From the NCBI RefSeq assembly GCF_002205845.1, contig NZ_NISI01000002.1, positions 62,001 to 126,000 on the forward strand: 64,000 bases of DNA, read 5' to 3'. Below are positions 13,598 to 21,542 of this stretch, in pieces. The notes beneath the pieces are model-generated. The model made no database searches, was not told where the DNA came from, and saw only the letters and a list, made by a program, of their open reading frames with translations. Source of the stretch: Roseateles puraquae. GTDB taxonomy: Bacteria > Pseudomonadota > Gammaproteobacteria > Burkholderiales > Burkholderiaceae_C. How positions within the stretch are numbered: position 1 is the stretch's first letter; the number at the start of each line of letters is the position of its first letter. Made by a program: the position numbers and the translations under genes.

Positions 13598-16377
13598 AAG
13601 CGCCAGTCACAGTCTTTGGGCGCGCTGCCGTCGGCCAGGCGGGCGGCGGTCTCGGTCAAGGGATGCGCCGTGGGCGTGAGGCTCACGAGGTTGGCGGGAC
13701 GGGCGCTCTCGGCGCGCGTCAGGGCCTGCTGCCACGGGTGTCCGGCGGCGCGCAGGGCGCAGGCGAGCTGCAGCCGGGCGCTCCACTCGGGCAGGCCTTG
13801 CGGTTCGGGCAGGGTGTCGAACCAGGCCGAGCGGGCCTGGGCGGCGGTCAGCCAGGCCGCGGTGCCGCCGTTGAGCCGGGCCTTGAACAGCTCGATGCGC
13901 GTGGACAAATTGCGAGCCTGGGCGAGCAGCGGGGCCAGGGTGCTGAGCCGGTGTTCGATGTCGCGGGCCAGGGCCTGTCCGGCATCGCCTGCGCCGGGGG
14001 CGAGTGCCACGCGGCCGAGCATCAGCAGGCCGTCGGCGCGGCGCACGTCGCCAATCAGCGGTGCGGCATCCAGCGCCTTCAGCGCCTGCACGGCGGCTTG
14101 CACCGTGTCTGCGTCGGCGCGCCCGGCAGCCAGGGTGCGGGCTTCGAGCAACTGGGCGCGGCGCAACAGGCCGGTGACGGCATCGTCCGCACCCGCCGAC
14201 TCGGTCTCCGCCTGCGCGCGTTGCAGCTGCTCCAGCGCGGGGGCGAACTGGCCGAGCTGCTGGAAGTAGACCGCGAGCATCTGGCGCATCAGCGTGCTGG
14301 CGTGATTGCCGGGGCGGGCCACGGCCTCCCAGCGGCGGATCAGGTCGTCACTGCGTGCTGCGGCCTCGGAGAAGGTGTCGCGGGCCAGCCGCCAGCGGAT
14401 GAAGGCGAGGTTGCGTTCCAGCACCAGGGCCGGGCGCATGCGGTCGGGCTCCGTCGGGTTCCAGAACGGGCGCGCCCGCTCCAGGGCGCGCTCGGCGTCC
14501 TGCAGCCGGCCTTCGGCGGCGTAGACCACGTTCTCGTAGGTTGCAAAGCCCGCGTGCTCGAACGGCTTGCCGGCGTTGAGCGCCTCGTTGGAGCGCTTGG
14601 CCACGGCGAGTTCGCGCTCGGCATCGGCGAAGCGGCCCAGGCGCGCATAGGCGGGCATCAGCTGCAGCCGCAGGCCGTGGGACTTCTCGCTCATCGGCCC
14701 GTACAGCGCGTCCCAGCGCTGCAACAGCGGCTCCAGCAGCTCGATGATGGGCTGGCCGCCGCCGATGGCGGTGTGCACGCGCGCCAGCGCGACGGTCGCG
14801 GCCTCGGTGCGCGGGTCTTCCTCGCCGAAGGCCTGACGCGCCTGTGCCAGCCGCTGTTCGGCCAGCGGTGCGGCCACGTCGAAGCGCTGCAGCGCGAAAT
14901 AGGTCTTGACCAGCGTGTCGAAGATGCGGTCCTTGATCTCGGGCTGGTCGTTGAAGCGGGTGGCCAGCTCTTCGCGCTTGCGGTCCAGCAGCTCCACCAC
15001 CGTGGGCTGGCGGCCGCCGTTCTGGTCGGGGCTGGCCGCGCCCAGCAGCTCGGCGAGGTAACTCGTCACCTGCTCGGACTCGCGCGCTGCGGCCTGGGCC
15101 TCGCCCCGCTGCCACAGGCTGACCACCAGGCCCAGGCTGAGCGTGGCAAAGACCAGCGCGCCGCCGATGGCAATGGCCGCATTGCGGCGGGACCAGAGGT
15201 AGAGCCGGTGCCGCCAGTCCTCGGAGCGCACGCTGACGGGGCGTTGCTCCAGCCAGCGCTGCAAGTCGTCGATGAGGGCGCCGACGCTGGCGTAGCGCTC
15301 GGCGGGGTCCTTGCGCAGCGCCTTGGCAGCCACGGCTTCGAGGTCGCCGCGCGCCTGGTCGGCATCGGGCGGTCGCCCGGGGCCGTGGTCACGCTCGTCT
15401 TCCTCGGCATCGGCGGTGCGGCTCAGGCGCGTCGGCTCGGTGTGCAGTACCGCGTGTTCGAGCGCGGTGCGGCTGCGGCCCCGGTTGCCGAAGGGCAGCT
15501 GGCCGCTGGCGAGTTCGTACAGCATCACGCCGAGCGAATACACGTCGGCCGCCACCCCGATGGCACCGCCGCGGATCTGCTCCGGCGCGGCATAGGCCGG
15601 CGTCAGGCGGCGGCCGGCGATCAGGGTCAGCTGGCTGTCGGCCTGCATGCCGGCGTTGTTCAGCAGGCCGGCGATGCCGAAGTCCAGCAGCTTGGCGTTG
15701 CCGCGGTCGTCCAGCATGACGTTGCTGGGCTTGAGGTCGCGGTGCACCACCAGCTGCGCATGCGCATGCTCCACCGCGCGGGCCACTTCGATGAGCAGGC
15801 GCACCCGCGCGGCCAGCGGCAGGTCGCGGCTGCGGGCATGCTCGGAGAGGGTCTGCCCGGACACGTACTCCAGTACGAGGTAGGCGCGGCCGTCCTGCTC
15901 GCCGGCATCCAGCAGCCGTGCGATGCCGGGGTGGGTCAGGCGGCCCAGTACGGCCCGCTCGCGGGCGAAGCGGGCCATCAGGCCGGGGGTGGCGAGATCG
16001 TCGCGCAGCAGCTTGATCGCGGCCTGGCCCTGGTAGAGGCCGTCGGCGCGCTCGGCGCGCCAGACCTGGCCCATGCCCCCTTCGCCCAGCAGGGCGACGA
16101 GCCGCCAGTCTCCCAGGCGGTCCCCTGCTTGCGCCGGGGGCAGGTCGCTCGGCTCGGCCAGGGCCGCGGCCAGATGGGTCTCGAAGCCGGGCAGCGCGGC
16201 CAGCAGCGTGGCGTCGTCGTCCGGCAGCGAGGCCAGCATGCGCGCCAGGCGTTCGGCCAGCTCGGGTGGCTGCAGCGTGGCCAGCCGCGCTTCGCGTTGC
16301 TCGCGTGGCAGCTCGGCGAATTCGTCGAACAGTGCCGACAGCCGTTGCCACTCGCTGGGCTGCAGGCGGCTGTCCAT
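13594..16377 (-). CDS. Serine/threonine protein kinase with TPR-like periplasmic region
   Basis: A 927-residue bacterial Hanks-type kinase. A helical N-terminus (1-85) is followed by the kinase domain from about 90: Gly loop GEGGMG (98-103), Lys122 (AIK), HRDLKPSN (Asp214) and DFG (Asp232). One membrane helix lies near 405-425 (IAIGGALVFATLSLGLVVSLW), and a long C-terminal helical repeat region is TPR-like (ending CDWRF). The start codon touches the stop of the sigma-factor gene (TGATG). Paired ECF-type sigma and kinase genes of this shape are common in PEP-CTERM betaproteobacteria. The kinase likely senses something outside the inner membrane and acts with the sigma factor (inference). Confidence 0.92.
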   Translation of the reverse strand: MDSRLQPSEWQRLSALFDEFAELPREQREARLATLQPPELAERLARMLASLPDDDATLLAALPGFETHLAAALAEPSDLPPAQAGDRLGDWRLVALLGEGGMGQVWRAERADGLYQGQAAIKLLRDDLATPGLMARFARERAVLGRLTHPGIARLLDAGEQDGRAYLVLEYVSGQTLSEHARSRDLPLAARVRLLIEVARAVEHAHAQLVVHRDLKPSNVMLDDRGNAKLLDFGIAGLLNNAGMQADSQLTLIAGRRLTPAYAAPEQIRGGAIGVAADVYSLGVMLYELASGQLPFGNRGRSRTALEHAVLHTEPTRLSRTADAEEDERDHGPGRPPDADQARGDLEAVAAKALRKDPAERYASVGALIDDLQRWLEQRPVSVRSEDWRHRLYLWSRRNAAIAIGGALVFATLSLGLVVSLWQRGEAQAAARESEQVTSYLAELLGAASPDQNGGRQPTVVELLDRKREELATRFNDQPEIKDRIFDTLVKTYFALQRFDVAAPLAEQRLAQARQAFGEEDPRTEAATVALARVHTAIGGGQPIIELLEPLLQRWDALYGPMSEKSHGLRLQLMPAYARLGRFADAERELAVAKRSNEALNAGKPFEHAGFATYENVVYAAEGRLQDAERALERARPFWNPTEPDRMRPALVLERNLAFIRWRLARDTFSEAAARSDDLIRRWEAVARPGNHASTLMRQMLAVYFQQLGQFAPALEQLQRAQAETESAGADDAVTGLLRRAQLLEARTLAAGRADADTVQAAVQALKALDAAPLIGDVRRADGLLMLGRVALAPGAGDAGQALARDIEHRLSTLAPLLAQARNLSTRIELFKARLNGGTAAWLTAAQARSAWFDTLPEPQGLPEWSARLQLACALRAAGHPWQQALTRAESARPANLVSLTPTAHPLTETAARLADGSAPKDCDWRF

Positions 16378-16952
16378 CAGTAGACCGTGTTGGGGGCGTC
16401 GCCCAGCAGTTCCTGCAGCAGCGCGCGGGCCTTGAGCAGCTCGCGGTTGACGGTGCGGGTCGACTGGCCGCGCAGCTCCGCCACCTCGGCAATCGTGAGG
16501 CCGGTGAAGCCCACCATCTCGATGAGCTCATACAGCCCGCGGTCCAGGCCCTGCATGCGGGTCAGGGCGCGGTCCAGGCCGATCATGTCGACGGCGGGCG
16601 TGCCGTCGGCTGCCACGTCGCCGGCGGCCGAGAGGGTCACCATCACCGCGTCGCCGCCGCGCTTGTCGCGGCCTTCGCCGCGGAGATGGTCGATGACGAC
16701 GGAGCGCAGCACGCGGCCGACGTAGGCGAAGAACTGGCCGCGCGTCTCGCCCTGCAGGCCTTGTTGGTCGGCCATGCGCAGGAAGCCCTCGTGCACCAGG
16801 GCCGTGGTGTTGAGCCCCGCGGCGTGGCCGCTCTGGGCCAGGCGAATGCGGGCGACGCGCTTGATCTCGGGGTAGAGCAGGGCATAGAGCCGCTGCAGCG
16901 CCTCGGGGTCGCCCTTGGCGGTGCCGATCAGCAGCTCGGTGACGTCCGCCAT
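16377..16952 (-). CDS. ECF-type RNA polymerase sigma factor
   Basis: A 191-residue sigma-70 family protein. Region 2 is at about residues 15-95 (QRLYALLYPEIKRVARIRL, then FFAYVGRVLRSVVIDHLR) and region 4 at about 125-185, with a helix-turn-helix TIAEVAELRGQSTRTVNRELLKARALL. It resembles the ECF subfamily often found next to serine/threonine kinases. No anti-sigma factor gene is adjacent, and the neighbouring kinase, whose start touches this stop, may replace it. It is preceded by trpS's stop only 6 bases away, so trpS and this pair may share transcripts. Confidence 0.9.
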   Translation of the reverse strand: MADVTELLIGTAKGDPEALQRLYALLYPEIKRVARIRLAQSGHAAGLNTTALVHEGFLRMADQQGLQGETRGQFFAYVGRVLRSVVIDHLRGEGRDKRGGDAVMVTLSAAGDVAADGTPAVDMIGLDRALTRMQGLDRGLYELIEMVGFTGLTIAEVAELRGQSTRTVNRELLKARALLQELLGDAPNTVY

Positions 16953-16958
16953 GGCGAC

Positions 16959-18251
16959 TCAGGCCTCCTGGAAGGCGGCCAGCGCGGCCGTGATGTCGGC
17001 CTCGGTGCCGGCGCGCTGCACGGGGGCGTCCGCCGTGAGCGCGGCCGCGCCTTCGCGCTTGAGCCGGGCCACCCACTGGCCGGCATCGCGGCCCTGCTCG
17101 AAGCCCTGGCTCTGCAGCAGCAGCTCACCGTCGGCGGACAGCAGCTTGAAGTAGAACTTGCCATCGGTCTCGCGGTATTGCTTGAACACCGGCAGCGCCG
17201 CTTTTTCGGCCTTCGCGGCGACGGTGGTGGCCGTCGAGGTGTAGGCCCGCAGGCCCACGGCCTCGCGCAGGCGCTGCAGCGCCGGGCCGGCCAGCGCGCG
17301 GGCGCGGGCCGCGCCGGCCTGCAGGATGGCTTCGAGTTCGGCCGGGTTGGCCATCAAGGCTTCGTAGCGGGCGCGCATCGGGCCGATGTGGCTGTCGATC
17401 AGGGCCACCAGCTGCTGCTTGGCCTCGCCCCAGGCCAGGCCGGCGTGCAGTGCGGCGCGGAAGCTTGCGCGCTGCTCGGGCGTGGCGAAGGCGTCGTAGA
17501 GGGTGACCAGGGTCTGGCCGTCCGGGTCTTTCGGTTCGCCGGGCAGCTTGCTGTCGGTGACGATGCGCGCGACCGCGTCCTTCAGCGCCTGGGCGCCGCC
17601 TTCGAAGAGCGGGATGACGTTGTCATAGCTCTTGCTCATCTTGCGGCCGTCCAGCCCGGGCAGCAGCTCCATCTCGGCGTCGACCACCGCTTCGGGCAGC
17701 ACGAACAGCTCCTGCCCGCGGCCGTAGAGGTGGTTGAAGCGCTGGGCGACGTCGCGCGCCATCTCGATGTGCTGCACCTGGTCCTTGCCCACCGGCACCT
17801 TGTGCGCATTGAACATCAGGATGTCGGCCGCCATCAGCACCGGGTAGCTGAACAGGCCCATGCTGACGTGGGCGTCCGGCTCCTCGCCAGCAGCGACGGC
17901 CGCATCCACCGCCGCCTTGTAGGCGTGCGCGCGGTTCATCTGGCCCTTGGCGGTGACGCAGGTCAGCAGCCAGGTGAGCTCGGGGATCTCGGGGATGTCG
18001 CTCTGGCGGTAGAAGACGACGCGTGCCGGGTCCAGCCCCGCGGCCAGCCAGGTGGCGGCGATGGAGCGGCTGGAGTGGGCGATGCGGTCGGGGTCGTCGC
18101 ACTTGATCAGCGCATGGAAGTCGGCCATGAAGAAGAAGCTCTCCACGCCGGGGGCGCGGCTGGCTTCGATGGCCGGGCGGATGGCGCCGACGTAATTGCC
18201 GAGATGCAGGGTGCCGGTGGTGGTGATGCCGGTCAGGACGCGGTGGGACAT
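16959..18251 (-). CDS. trpS: Tryptophanyl-tRNA synthetase with C-terminal extension
   Basis: Charges tRNA-Trp with tryptophan. The 430-residue class I synthetase has the HIGH-like element [13 protein letters not shown] at residues 10-22 and KMSKS near 205-209 ([10 protein letters not shown]). Typical TrpS is about 330-340 residues. Here about 90 extra residues contain a region ([21 protein letters not shown]) resembling the YegP/DUF1508 repeat, which I recall as a feature of some betaproteobacterial TrpS proteins. The ATG at 18251 begins MSHRVLTGI. The frameshifted LacI gene ends 46 bases upstream. Confidence 0.95.
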   Translation of the reverse strand: MSHRVLTGITTTGTLHLGNYVGAIRPAIEASRAPGVESFFFMADFHALIKCDDPDRIAHSSRSIAATWLAAGLDPARVVFYRQSDIPEIPELTWLLTCVTAKGQMNRAHAYKAAVDAAVAAGEEPDAHVSMGLFSYPVLMAADILMFNAHKVPVGKDQVQHIEMARDVAQRFNHLYGRGQELFVLPEAVVDAEMELLPGLDGRKMSKSYDNVIPLFEGGAQALKDAVARIVTDSKLPGEPKDPDGQTLVTLYDAFATPEQRASFRAALHAGLAWGEAKQQLVALIDSHIGPMRARYEALMANPAELEAILQAGAARARALAGPALQRLREAVGLRAYTSTATTVAAKAEKAALPVFKQYRETDGKFYFKLLSADGELLLQSQGFEQGRDAGQWVARLKREGAAALTADAPVQRAGTEADITAALAAFQEA

Positions 18252-18297
18252 GGGCTCAAACCAGAGTTCAGCCCTCGATTGTGGCGTCTGGCGGGTT

Positions 18298-19315
18298 TTA
18301 GTTCCGCTTGCGTGACGCGGGGGCGGCGACCGAGGCCCGCCAGGTGACGGAAATGTCGAACTGCCGGTCCACCGGCAGAGCCAGGTCGTAGCAACGGTTG
18401 AGCAGCCAGTGCAGGCCCGCCAGCGTGACCTCGTGGCTCGGGATGTGCACCGAGGCGCGGCGCGGCGAAGGCGGCGCTGGGCGAATCGTCATAGCCCAGC
18501 ACCGACACCTCGTGCGGCACTGACACGCCGCGCTCCTGGAAGTGGGCCAGCAGGCCGATGGCCATCTCGTCGTTGGCGCAGAACACGGCGGTCGGCAGGC
18601 GTTTGCCCTGGAGCAGCAGGCCCGCCGCGTCCCAGCCGGCCTGGTTGGAGAAGTCGCCGGGCACGGTGAGCACCTTGGACGGGTCCAGCCCCTGGCGGGC
18701 GAGTTCGCCCATGAAGCCCTCCAGCCGTGCGATGTTGTCGGGCGAGGTGGTCGGGCCGGAGACCACGGCGATCTGCTTGTGCCGGTGCTGCAGCAGGGCG
18801 CGCGCGGCCTGCACGCCGCCCTGCACATGGTCGGCCGTGAAGCACTGGGCCTTGATGCGCTCGAAGTGGCGGTTGAGCACCACGACCTGGCGCGCCGCCG
18901 GGCCCAGGGCCTTGAGGTCTTCGTCCTGCAGCGCGTTGGACAGCACCACGAGACCGTCGCAGTCGCGGTCGAGCAGGAAGCGCATGCCTTCGTTGGTCTC
19001 GACGCGCTCGTCCTCGATGCCTTCGCCGAAGGCCACCACCATGTGCAGGCCCTGGGCCCGCAACACCAGGTCGATGGCGCGCAGGATGGGCGTGTAGTAG
19101 GTGCCGCGCAGGAAGGGGATGTAGACGCCGATCAGCTTGGACGTGCCCGCGCCGAGCGAGCGCGCGGCATGCGACGGCCGGAACTTCAGCTGGGCGATGA
19201 CCTTGCGCACCCGCTCGGCCGTGGCCGGCGCGACGGAACCGTTGCCGCTGATGACGCGTGAGGCGGTGCCCACGCCCACCCCGGCCAGTCGTGCGACATC
19301 CTTGATCGTTGCCAT
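18298..19315 (-). pseudogene. LacI-family transcriptional regulator, frameshifted near the C-terminus
   Basis: The N-terminus is a normal LacI HTH (MATIKDVARLAGVGVGTASRVISG), followed by the periplasmic-binding-protein-like effector domain. The frame is intact to SAAFAAPRL, then breaks near 18451. The expected continuation ([22 protein letters not shown] to ASRKRN, stop at 18298) is in another frame. Most LacI proteins read PRLTSVHIP here. The gene reads CGC CTC G GTG CAC ATC, as if five bases were lost between two CTC copies. Read without correction the frame continues to 18233 with unrelated residues. It is either a recent mutation or an assembly error. It lies downstream of the GH3 gene on the same strand and is the obvious local regulator of the glucoside locus. 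Confidence 0.85.
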
Positions 19316-19374
19316 TCGCCCTCTGCTTGTTCTGGCGCGAATTGAATCACAGCGGGCGTGGCCTCACGCGGCCT

Positions 19375-21327
19375 TCACAGAGGGCAGATGGGCGCCGGAT
19401 CAGCCGGCTCGGGCAGGGGCCGGGTGTTGACTAGGGTCTCCTTGCCGCTGAGCCCGCCGCCGATGGGCCACCAGGGCCGGGCTTCATGCGTGCTGAACTG
19501 GCAGGGGCCGGCAGGCCATGGGAAGGACAGGCGGCCCTGGAAGCCCGCCCAGGGGCGTCCGTCGGCGGGTGCGATGAGTACATCCGTCAGGCCGGCGCCC
19601 TCGGTGCCCGGCTGCCAGGCGGCGATGAAGGCATCGCTCTTGTTGGCCAGGTCGTTCACGTACAGCGGCCGGCCCGAGTACAGCAGCGTCACGACTGGCG
19701 TGCCGCGGCCGGCCACGCGCTGCAGCACGGCGGCGTCCTGCGGGTGGCGGCGGCTGTGGCGCAGGTTCTCGGTCAGGCGCACATCGCCTTCGCCTTCGGC
19801 ATAGGGCGTCTCGGCCAGCACGGCGATGACGGCGTCGAACTGCTTCGGGTCATGCCGGCTGGCGTCGGCGTCGAACGTGACCTGGGCCGTGCCCAGGCGC
19901 TGGCGCAGGGCGGCCAGCAGCGTGGTGCCCTGGGGGAAGTCGGCATTGGTGGTGTCGCGGCCCTGCCAGGTCACGCTCCAGCCGCCGGCCTGGTGAGGCA
20001 GGCTGTCGGCGGCAGCGCCCACCACCAGCAGGCGGGCCGTGGGCTTGAGGGGCAACAGCCCGGGCCGGTGCTTGAGCAGCACGAGGGATTCACGCACCGC
20101 GCGGCGTGCGAGGTCGGGGGCCTGCAGCGCGTCCATCGTGGCCGGCACCGCGCTGGGGACGGCCATGCTGAACTTCACGCGCAGGATGCGGCGAACGGCG
20201 TCGTCCAGCCGCGCCATCGGGATGCGGCCGTCTTCCACGGCACGCAGCGTGTTGGCGTGGAAGGTTTTCCAGTGGAAGGGCACCATGACGATGTCGATGC
20301 CGGCGTTGATGGCGTCCGGGCAGTCGTCGTTCTTGCAGCCGGGCAGCTGGCCGATGCCGTCCCAGTCGCTGACGATGAGGCCGTCGAAGGCCAGGCGCTG
20401 TTTGAGCAGGTCGGTCATCAGCGTCTTGTTGCCGTGCATCTTGCCGTGCTGCACGTAGTCGGCGCTGTTGGTCCAGCTGCTGAAGGAGGCCATGACGGTC
20501 AGCACGCCGGCGTCCAGCGCGCCGAGGTAGCCGGCGCCATGCACCTGGGCCAGCTCGGCGGGCGTGCTGCTGCTCACGCCCTGGTCGATGCCGCGGCGGG
20601 TACCCCCGTCGGCGATGAAGTGCTTGGCGGTGGCGAGTACGCCGCGGCCGTCCTTCAGGCCGTCCTGCAGGCCTTCGACCGCGGCCTGGCCCAGGCGGCG
20701 CACGAGGGCGGGGTCTGCGCCGTAGCTCTCATAGGTGCGGCCCCATCGCACGTCCTGCACGACGGCGAGCGTGGGTGCAAAGGCCCAGTGCACACCGGTG
20801 GCGCGCACCGCGCGGGCGGTGGCCCGGCCGATGTCGCGCACCAGCTCGGCATCGCGCGTGGCGCCGAGGGCGATGTTGTGCGGAAAGATCGTGGCGCCGC
20901 GCACGTTGTTGTGGCCGTGCACGGCGTCCGTCCCCCACAGCAGCGGGATGCCGGGTGTGGCCTGCTGGGCCGCCGCCTGGAACTGGTCGGACAGCGCCCG
21001 CCATTGCGCCGGGCTGGCTGCACGGTCCATGCCGGGCCAGCCGCCGCCGCCGTTGAGCACGGTGCCGATGGCGTACTCGCGCACCTCGTCGGGCGTGATG
21101 GTGCGGATCTCGGGCTGGGTGATCTGGCCGACCTTCTGCCGCACCGTCAGCGTCTTGAGGGCGGCTTCGACGCGGGCTTCCAGCGCGGCGTCGCGCGCCG
21201 GTGCGCGCGTGGGCCAGGCCTGCAGCACGGCTGCGTCGTCGGGGCTGGCGTGGGTCGCGTGGAGGGGTGCGGCCAGGCTCAGGGCGGCACAGAGCAGGCG
21301 GAGTTGGCGGCGGTGGCGTCGGGTCAT
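19375..21327 (-). CDS. Exported beta-glucosidase, glycoside hydrolase family 3
   Basis: A 650-residue GH3 enzyme. The start at ATG 21327 gives a signal peptide (RLLCAALSLAAPLHATHA), so it acts in the periplasm or outside. The N-terminal barrel ends with the nucleophile motif GLIVSDWDG (Asp near residue 319). The C-terminal sandwich includes AETPYAEGEGD. GH3 enzymes of this type remove glucose from beta-linked glucosides or oligosaccharides. The C-terminus (GGGLSGKETLV) is slightly unusual but not clearly truncated. It is divergent from the TonB receptor across a 215-base region holding a LacI-type operator, and is followed on the same strand by the LacI gene. Confidence 0.93.
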   Translation of the reverse strand: MTRRHRRQLRLLCAALSLAAPLHATHASPDDAAVLQAWPTRAPARDAALEARVEAALKTLTVRQKVGQITQPEIRTITPDEVREYAIGTVLNGGGGWPGMDRAASPAQWRALSDQFQAAAQQATPGIPLLWGTDAVHGHNNVRGATIFPHNIALGATRDAELVRDIGRATARAVRATGVHWAFAPTLAVVQDVRWGRTYESYGADPALVRRLGQAAVEGLQDGLKDGRGVLATAKHFIADGGTRRGIDQGVSSSTPAELAQVHGAGYLGALDAGVLTVMASFSSWTNSADYVQHGKMHGNKTLMTDLLKQRLAFDGLIVSDWDGIGQLPGCKNDDCPDAINAGIDIVMVPFHWKTFHANTLRAVEDGRIPMARLDDAVRRILRVKFSMAVPSAVPATMDALQAPDLARRAVRESLVLLKHRPGLLPLKPTARLLVVGAAADSLPHQAGGWSVTWQGRDTTNADFPQGTTLLAALRQRLGTAQVTFDADASRHDPKQFDAVIAVLAETPYAEGEGDVRLTENLRHSRRHPQDAAVLQRVAGRGTPVVTLLYSGRPLYVNDLANKSDAFIAAWQPGTEGAGLTDVLIAPADGRPWAGFQGRLSFPWPAGPCQFSTHEARPWWPIGGGLSGKETLVNTRPLPEPADPAPICPL

Positions 21328-21351
21328 CGTGTGCGCTCGGGGTGAGGTGCG

Positions 21352-21381
21352 ACGGTAGGGGCTGAAGCAAAAAAACGTCAA
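21352..21381 (-). promoter_or_regulatory. Candidate promoter of the GH3 gene
   Basis: On the minus strand TTGACG (21381-21376) and TACCGT (21357-21352) are separated by 18 bases, about 25 bases before the GH3 start codon. The -10 match is weak. This is inference from consensus only. Confidence 0.35.
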
Positions 21382-21398
21382 CCCTCGGGGCAGCGAGA

Positions 21399-21428
21399 TT
21401 GACATGGCCAACTTTGCCGCATTAGATT
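21399..21428 (+). promoter_or_regulatory. Candidate promoter of the TonB receptor gene
   Basis: TTGACA (21399-21404), a perfect -35 consensus, is followed 18 bases later by TAGATT (21423-21428; 4 of 6 matches to the -10 box). The LacI-type palindrome begins 11 bases downstream, across the expected transcription start. That is where a LacI protein would repress. Confidence 0.5.
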
Positions 21429-21439
21429 GGCGGCGCGTT

Positions 21440-21453
21440 TGGAACCGGTTCCA
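21440..21453. promoter_or_regulatory. LacI-family operator, perfect palindrome
   Basis: TGGAACCGGTTCCA is a perfect 14-bp inverted repeat with the central CG typical of LacI-family operators. It lies in the divergent region between GH3 and the TonB receptor, just downstream of a candidate receptor promoter. The frameshifted LacI gene of this locus is the natural candidate to bind it. Confidence 0.7.
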
Positions 21454-21542
21454 TTTTGTCGGGCGACCGACCCGCCTGGCAAGCGGGCCACCCCGCGGGG
21501 CACCTTCCCAAGCAGCGAACAAGACGAACCAGGAGACAAGCC

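Noticed and set aside
13663-16383. Plus-strand open frame of 906 codons antisense to the kinase
   Set aside because: The kinase has full motifs. The antisense frame is Gln/Gly/Arg low-complexity with no domain.
18233-19315. LacI gene as an intact 360-residue protein
   Set aside because: After 18451 the frame encodes unrelated Pro/Gly/His-rich residues. The conserved C-terminus continues in another frame to 18298.
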